Shown: piece after piece, positions 60,582 to 64,000 of the stretch
Numbering within the stretch: position 1 is the first letter of the stretch
How the letters are laid out: every line of letters starts with the position of its first letter
Assembly (NCBI GenBank): GCA_038200275.1
Contig: JBBPYC010000054.1
Coordinates: forward strand, 1 to 64,000
DNA length: 64,000 nucleotides
Direction: 5' to 3'
Source: JBBPYC01 sp038200275
GTDB taxonomy: Bacteria; Pseudomonadota; Gammaproteobacteria; Burkholderiales; Burkholderiaceae_C
Notes under the pieces: generated by a model
Told to the model about the DNA's origin: nothing
The model's input: only the letters and a program-made list of their open reading frames with translations
Databases searched by the model: none
Position numbers and translations under genes: made by a program

Positions 60582-61766
60582 TCAGCGCTTCATCAGCTGC
60601 GCCAGACCTGCCGCAAGTTGCTCAAGCCGGCTCAAGTCATGCACCGCGAGCGTGCCGTCAACGGCCTGGTGCAACACCGCAGCGCCGCGTGCAAGCGGCG
60701 CATAGCCATCGAAGCGCAACAGCGGATTCAGCCACAGGATACGCCGGCTGCGGCGCTTGAGCCAGTGCAACTCGTCGGCCAGCAGCGCGGGCTCCCCGGT
60801 GTCCAGGCCGTCGCTGATCAGCAGCACCAGCGTGCGCCGCCCAACCAGCCGGCGCGCGTGGTCGCGGCGCAAGGTGGCGAGCGATTCGCCGAGTTTGGTG
60901 CCGGCACCGAAGTCGTCGATCTGCGTGCCGGCCGCCACCAGCATCGCGTCGGTGTCGGCCAGGTCGAAGGCCGGCGTCAGATCGGTCAGGTGCGTGCCGA
61001 ATGCGAACACGTCCCGCTTGCGCGCATCGCGCGTGGCCGCATGCAGGAACGCAAGCAACAGCCGCGCATAGCGCTCCATCGAGCCGGAGACGTCGACCAG
61101 CACCAACAGCGGCAGCGGTTCGGCGCGTCGGCGTCGCCGCGGCAGCACGACCAACTCGCCGCCGGTGCGTGCGGCTTGGTGCAACGCACGCGGCCAATGC
61201 GGACGCAAGCCGCGCTCAGACACCCGGGTGCGTCGGGACACCACGGTCGGCAATGGCAATGCGATCTCGCGCGCAAGCCGCTCCACATGCGCGAACTCGG
61301 CCGCACCCAGTGCATTGAAGTCGGCGTGGCGCAGCCGGCTCGCATCGCTCATCGTCATCAATGCGTCGAGTTCAAGCTTGTCTTCTTCGGGTTTGGCCCG
61401 CGGCTTTGCCAGCGGTGCGGGTGGCGCCAGTGCCTCCCGCACGCGCGGCCGGCGTTTGTCGGCATCGGGCTTGGCGTCCTGGCTCGGCAACATCTGCGCG
61501 AGCAGCTTGTTGGCCAGCTTGGGGTCTTGAAAAAACGCGTCGAACAGTTCGCGGAACACCGCGCGGTCCGCTTCGCGTGCGACCAGCACCGCTTCGAGCG
61601 CCGAAGCCAGATCGTCCCGACGCGCGAGACCCACGATCAGTGCGGCCGTCTGCGCCAGCGCAATACGCGCCGGATCGGTCGGCACGCCCGCACGGCGCAG
61701 TGCGCGGCCAAAAGCGCTGATGTTGGATGCCAGTTTGCCGCTGACAGCGTCACCGAGTTGCATCAT
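60582..61766 (-). CDS. coxE: CoxE-family VWA-domain protein
   Basis: A VWA-domain protein (CoxE) which with the AAA+ ATPase CoxD inserts the copper and sulfur of the CO dehydrogenase active site in Oligotropha. The MIDAS motif is LLVLVDVSGSMERYARLLLA, with LISDGLDTGEPALLADELHW and ILWLNPLLRFDGYAPLARGA further on. The N-terminal half has an Arg-rich, low-complexity linker and the helical CoxE domain. The length is 394 residues (MMQLGD start; the second Met is equally possible). It starts 46 bases after the coxD stop. Confidence 0.92.
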   Translation of the reverse strand: MMQLGDAVSGKLASNISAFGRALRRAGVPTDPARIALAQTAALIVGLARRDDLASALEAVLVAREADRAVFRELFDAFFQDPKLANKLLAQMLPSQDAKPDADKRRPRVREALAPPAPLAKPRAKPEEDKLELDALMTMSDASRLRHADFNALGAAEFAHVERLAREIALPLPTVVSRRTRVSERGLRPHWPRALHQAARTGGELVVLPRRRRRAEPLPLLVLVDVSGSMERYARLLLAFLHAATRDARKRDVFAFGTHLTDLTPAFDLADTDAMLVAAGTQIDDFGAGTKLGESLATLRRDHARRLVGRRTLVLLISDGLDTGEPALLADELHWLKRRSRRILWLNPLLRFDGYAPLARGAAVLHQAVDGTLAVHDLSRLEQLAAGLAQLMKR

Positions 61767-61812
61767 GGTGATGAACGATGGGGTACGCGCCGCACTGGCG
61801 ACGGCCGCCCGG

Positions 61813-62742
61813 TCAAAGGCCGGCCGGCTGCAGCAGATCGGCCGCCAGGGCGGTGGTCAGAGCAGCCACGTCGTCGCGTTGTTTGAACAAGATGCCGGCG
61901 GTGTCCTTGATCACTTCGGGGTCGAGCACGAGCGTGTCGAGTGCGACCAGTGCGCGCGCCCATTCGACACTCTCTGCAATACCGGGCGCGCGTTGGAAAG
62001 CGTTTGCGAACGACGCGCTGCGCAGCCGCGCCACCACATCGGATACCTGCGCTGTCAGCGCCGCGCTGGCTCCGGGCACGCGGGCGCGCACGATCGCAAG
62101 CTCGCGTTCGCGGTCCGGGTAGTCGAGCCAGTGATAGAGACAGCGCCGTTTCACCGCATCGTTCAAATCGCGTGTGCGGTTGCTTGTCAGGATCGTGACC
62201 GGCACGCACGTCGCGCACACGGTGCCGATCTCGGGGATGCTGACCTGATATTCACCGAGGTACTCGAGCAGGAACGCCTCGAATGGCTCGTCGGCACGGT
62301 CCACTTCATCGATCAGCAGCACCGCGCCAGGGTCTGCTGCTTCCAGCGCCTGCAGCAACGGCCGGCGAATCAGATAGCGATCTTGATACACCTCGCGCTC
62401 CACCATGCGGTCGATGTCGTGCTCGGCCTCCATGCCGGCATGCCGCAACTCGGCTGCGCGCATGTGCAGCAGTTGCGCCGAGTAGTTCCACTCGTACAGC
62501 GCCTCGCGCTGCTCCATGCCGTCATAGCACTGCAAGCGGATCAGCGCGCGGGGCAGCGCAGCAGCCAATGCTTTGGCCAATTCGGTTTTTCCAACGCCGG
62601 GCTCGCCTTCGAGCAGCAACGGGCGTTGCAACTTGAGGGCAAGAAAGACGGCTGTGGCCAACCGCCGATCGGCGTAATAGCCCGATTGCTGCAACGCATC
62701 GATCAGCGCGTCGACCGACACCACATCTGCTTTTTCAGCCAC
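61813..62742 (-). CDS. coxD: CoxD-like MoxR AAA+ ATPase
   Basis: An AAA+ ATPase of the MoxR superfamily that partners CoxE in building the active site of the molybdenum hydroxylase. Walker A is LLLEGEPGVGKTELAKALA with GEPGVGKT at 46-53, Walker B is VLLIDEVDRADEPFEAFL, and the Arg-rich sensor part follows in ILTSNRTRDLNDAVKRRC. The length is 309 residues from a GTG start at 62742. It follows coxM by 111 bases. It is distinct from the MoxR gene at 29 kb. Confidence 0.93.
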   Translation of the reverse strand: MAEKADVVSVDALIDALQQSGYYADRRLATAVFLALKLQRPLLLEGEPGVGKTELAKALAAALPRALIRLQCYDGMEQREALYEWNYSAQLLHMRAAELRHAGMEAEHDIDRMVEREVYQDRYLIRRPLLQALEAADPGAVLLIDEVDRADEPFEAFLLEYLGEYQVSIPEIGTVCATCVPVTILTSNRTRDLNDAVKRRCLYHWLDYPDRERELAIVRARVPGASAALTAQVSDVVARLRSASFANAFQRAPGIAESVEWARALVALDTLVLDPEVIKDTAGILFKQRDDVAALTTALAADLLQPAGL

Positions 62743-62853
62743 GCTGTTTACTACGCTTTCGATAGCTGGAAAGGTTTATAGGACAAGCGGCTCAGGCCAA
62801 TTTGATACGAAATCATCTTGCGCAGATCATCGAAGACACTGCCGGACGATTGC

Positions 62854-63645
62854 CTAGCCCATCGCCTGCCGCACCGCCCGCTGCGTGAGCACGCCAATCA
62901 GGTTCGCGCGGTATTCGGCTGAAGCGTGAATGTCGCTGTTCAGATCGGTCGCATCGATCTTCACGCCGGCAACGGCCTCGGGCGCGAAGTTCTTTGACAG
63001 CGCATCTTCCAACCCCGGATGCCGGAACACGCCGGTGCCCGCACCGGTCACGGCCACGCGCACACCGTCCTTGGTGTCTGCTACAAACACGCCGACCAGC
63101 GCAAATCGAGATGCCTGCTGCCGCTGCCGCACGTACGCGCCACGTTTGCACGCCGCAAAGCGGAACGACGTAATCAACTCGCCCGGCTCCAGCGCGGTGG
63201 CGAACATGCCCAGGAAAAAGTCATCGGCAGCGATCTCACGGCTGGTGGTCTTGATGATTGCGTTCAGCGCGAGCACGCCGCACGGATAGCACGCAGCCGG
63301 GTCGTTGTTCGCCACCGAGCCGCCGATCGTGCCGCGGGCCCTGACTTGACGGTCGCCGATGTGGCTCGCCAAATCCGCCAGCGACGGCACCGTTTGCAGC
63401 ACGTCGGCGTTGTTGGCCACATCGACGTGGCGTGCCATTGCGCCGATCACGACCGCATCGCCGTCGCGCCGGATCTCGCGCAGCTCGGCCACGCCGGACA
63501 AGTCGACCAACTGCTCGGGCGCTGCCAGCCGCAGCCGCATCGAGGCAAGCAGCGTCTGGCCGCCGGCCAGCAGTTGCGCGCCTCCAGCGCTGAGTTTTTG
63601 CGCGTCGGCAAGGCTGGTTGGGCGTTCGTATGTAAAGGCGTACAT
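62854..63645 (-). CDS. coxM: molybdenum hydroxylase FAD-binding subunit (CoxM-like)
   Basis: The medium subunit that carries FAD and passes electrons from the iron-sulfur subunit in CO dehydrogenase/xanthine dehydrogenase-type enzymes. FAD motifs are LLAGGQTLLASMRLRLAAP and ARGTIGGSVANNDPAACYP. The C-terminal domain follows with VRVAVTGAGTGVFRHPGLED. The protein has 263 residues, slightly short of typical CoxM (about 288). It lies 42 bases after the large-subunit stop; no small [2Fe-2S] subunit gene is seen between them, so it is expected upstream, outside the window. Confidence 0.93.
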   Translation of the reverse strand: MYAFTYERPTSLADAQKLSAGGAQLLAGGQTLLASMRLRLAAPEQLVDLSGVAELREIRRDGDAVVIGAMARHVDVANNADVLQTVPSLADLASHIGDRQVRARGTIGGSVANNDPAACYPCGVLALNAIIKTTSREIAADDFFLGMFATALEPGELITSFRFAACKRGAYVRQRQQASRFALVGVFVADTKDGVRVAVTGAGTGVFRHPGLEDALSKNFAPEAVAGVKIDATDLNSDIHASAEYRANLIGVLTQRAVRQAMG

Positions 63646-63687
63646 CGCTTGTGAGGCTTTCAGATAAAAGTGATTGGGCTGCGGCGA

Positions 63688-64000
63688 TCAGCCAGCGTTG
63701 GTGCCGGTCGTGTCACTCGGCTTGGCGTTCGACGCGGCCACCTGCTGCGTTGACGCGCCGACGGGGCCGGCGCCCGTGACACTTTTCGCGCCTTGCAACG
63801 CGGCCCAGACGCGCGGCGGTGTGGCCGGCATGTCGATGTCCGTCACGCCGCGCTCACGCAGCGCATCGAGCACCGCGTTGATGACGGACGGCGGCGAGCC
63901 GATTGCACCCGCTTCGCCGCAACCTTTGGCGCCGATCGGGTTGTGCGTGCACGGCGTGCAGACCGTGTCGAGCTTGATGTCGATCAAGTCACCGGCTCTC
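63688..64000 (-). CDS. coxL: molybdenum hydroxylase large subunit, C-terminal part (CoxL-like)
   Basis: The end of the molybdopterin-binding catalytic subunit; the gene enters from beyond the right edge. The conserved stretch THNPIGAKGCGEAGAIGSPP holds the Glu that acts as general base in the family (GEAG), followed by VINAVLDALRERGVTDIDMP and ATPPRVWAAL. About 35 extra residues rich in Ser, Thr and Ala complete the chain. The active-site loop that separates true CO dehydrogenase (AYXCSFR) from other hydroxylases is outside the window, so the substrate is open. Confidence 0.9.
   Translation of the reverse strand, partial: RAGDLIDIKLDTVCTPCTHNPIGAKGCGEAGAIGSPPSVINAVLDALRERGVTDIDMPATPPRVWAALQGAKSVTGAGPVGASTQQVAASNAKPSDTTGTNAG

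Noticed and set aside
1..64000. Prophage, integrative element or secretion-system locus
   Set aside because: No integrase, attachment repeats, structural phage, conjugation or secretion genes are present; only IS remnants at the left edge and one doubtful trace near 21.8 kb.

Overview
The window is GC-rich, densely coded DNA of a beta-proteobacterium, most likely of the order Burkholderiales. The protocatechuate 4,5-cleavage genes in the pmd order known from Comamonas, a Bug-type binding protein, the CaiB/Bug pairing, the YicC-MutS linkage and an aceA gene of about 440 codons all fit this. Assignment below order is not possible from the sequence alone. No rRNA, tRNA, CRISPR array, prophage or conjugation genes were seen.

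Layout. 0-2.3 kb: a left-truncated IS66-family element with an intact transposase, lying inside the 3' part of an IS5-type transposase gene. 2.3-6.2 kb: an aldo/keto reductase, then a translationally coupled glycosyltransferase and Wzx-like flippase. 6.2-12.5 kb (minus strand): pobA and pmdEFDABC, which convert 4-hydroxybenzoate through protocatechuate to pyruvate and oxaloacetate. They are followed by a broken LysR gene, a shikimate dehydrogenase-like gene and a TRAP transporter (dctPMQ). 17.8-21.7 kb: CaiB-type CoA-transferase, Bug protein, cupin and a eukaryote-like adenine deaminase. 22-25 kb: SUMF1-fold lipoprotein, di-haem cytochrome c and a secreted sorbosone/glucose dehydrogenase-like protein. 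25.7-27.6 kb: a membrane protein with a damaged P-loop, coupled to TatD. 28-32.6 kb: a Deg-type protease followed by a MoxR/DUF58/VWA module. 32.8-35.9 kb: EamA transporter, gamma-glutamylcyclotransferase-like protein and isocitrate lyase with a strong palindrome upstream and a terminator downstream. 36-49 kb: mostly core genes (hemW, rdgB, rph, a PP2C/Ser-Thr kinase pair, yicC, mutS), plus an Anbu-type proteasome homologue, an AsmA protein and an EAL fragment.

48-59 kb contains several decayed genes between intact ones: an EAL remnant, an mscS pseudogene, the tail of a yfiR gene, a LytTR response-regulator pseudogene and a Gly/Cys-rich pseudogene. Among them sit an intact GGDEF-EAL protein, uppP, a secreted metallo-beta-lactamase-fold hydrolase, a DUF924 protein and argG. 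58.9-64 kb (minus strand) is a molybdenum-hydroxylase (CO dehydrogenase family) operon: coxL (partial, running off the window), coxM, coxD, coxE, coxG and an XdhC/CoxI maturation gene.

No clearly new defence or biosynthetic system was found. The observations most worth following are the membrane protein with a Lys-to-Glu change in its Walker A motif, the orphan Anbu protease, the decaying YfiR/GGDEF-EAL/LytTR module, the palindrome upstream of aceA, and the apparent loss of the regulator beside the pob/pmd cluster.
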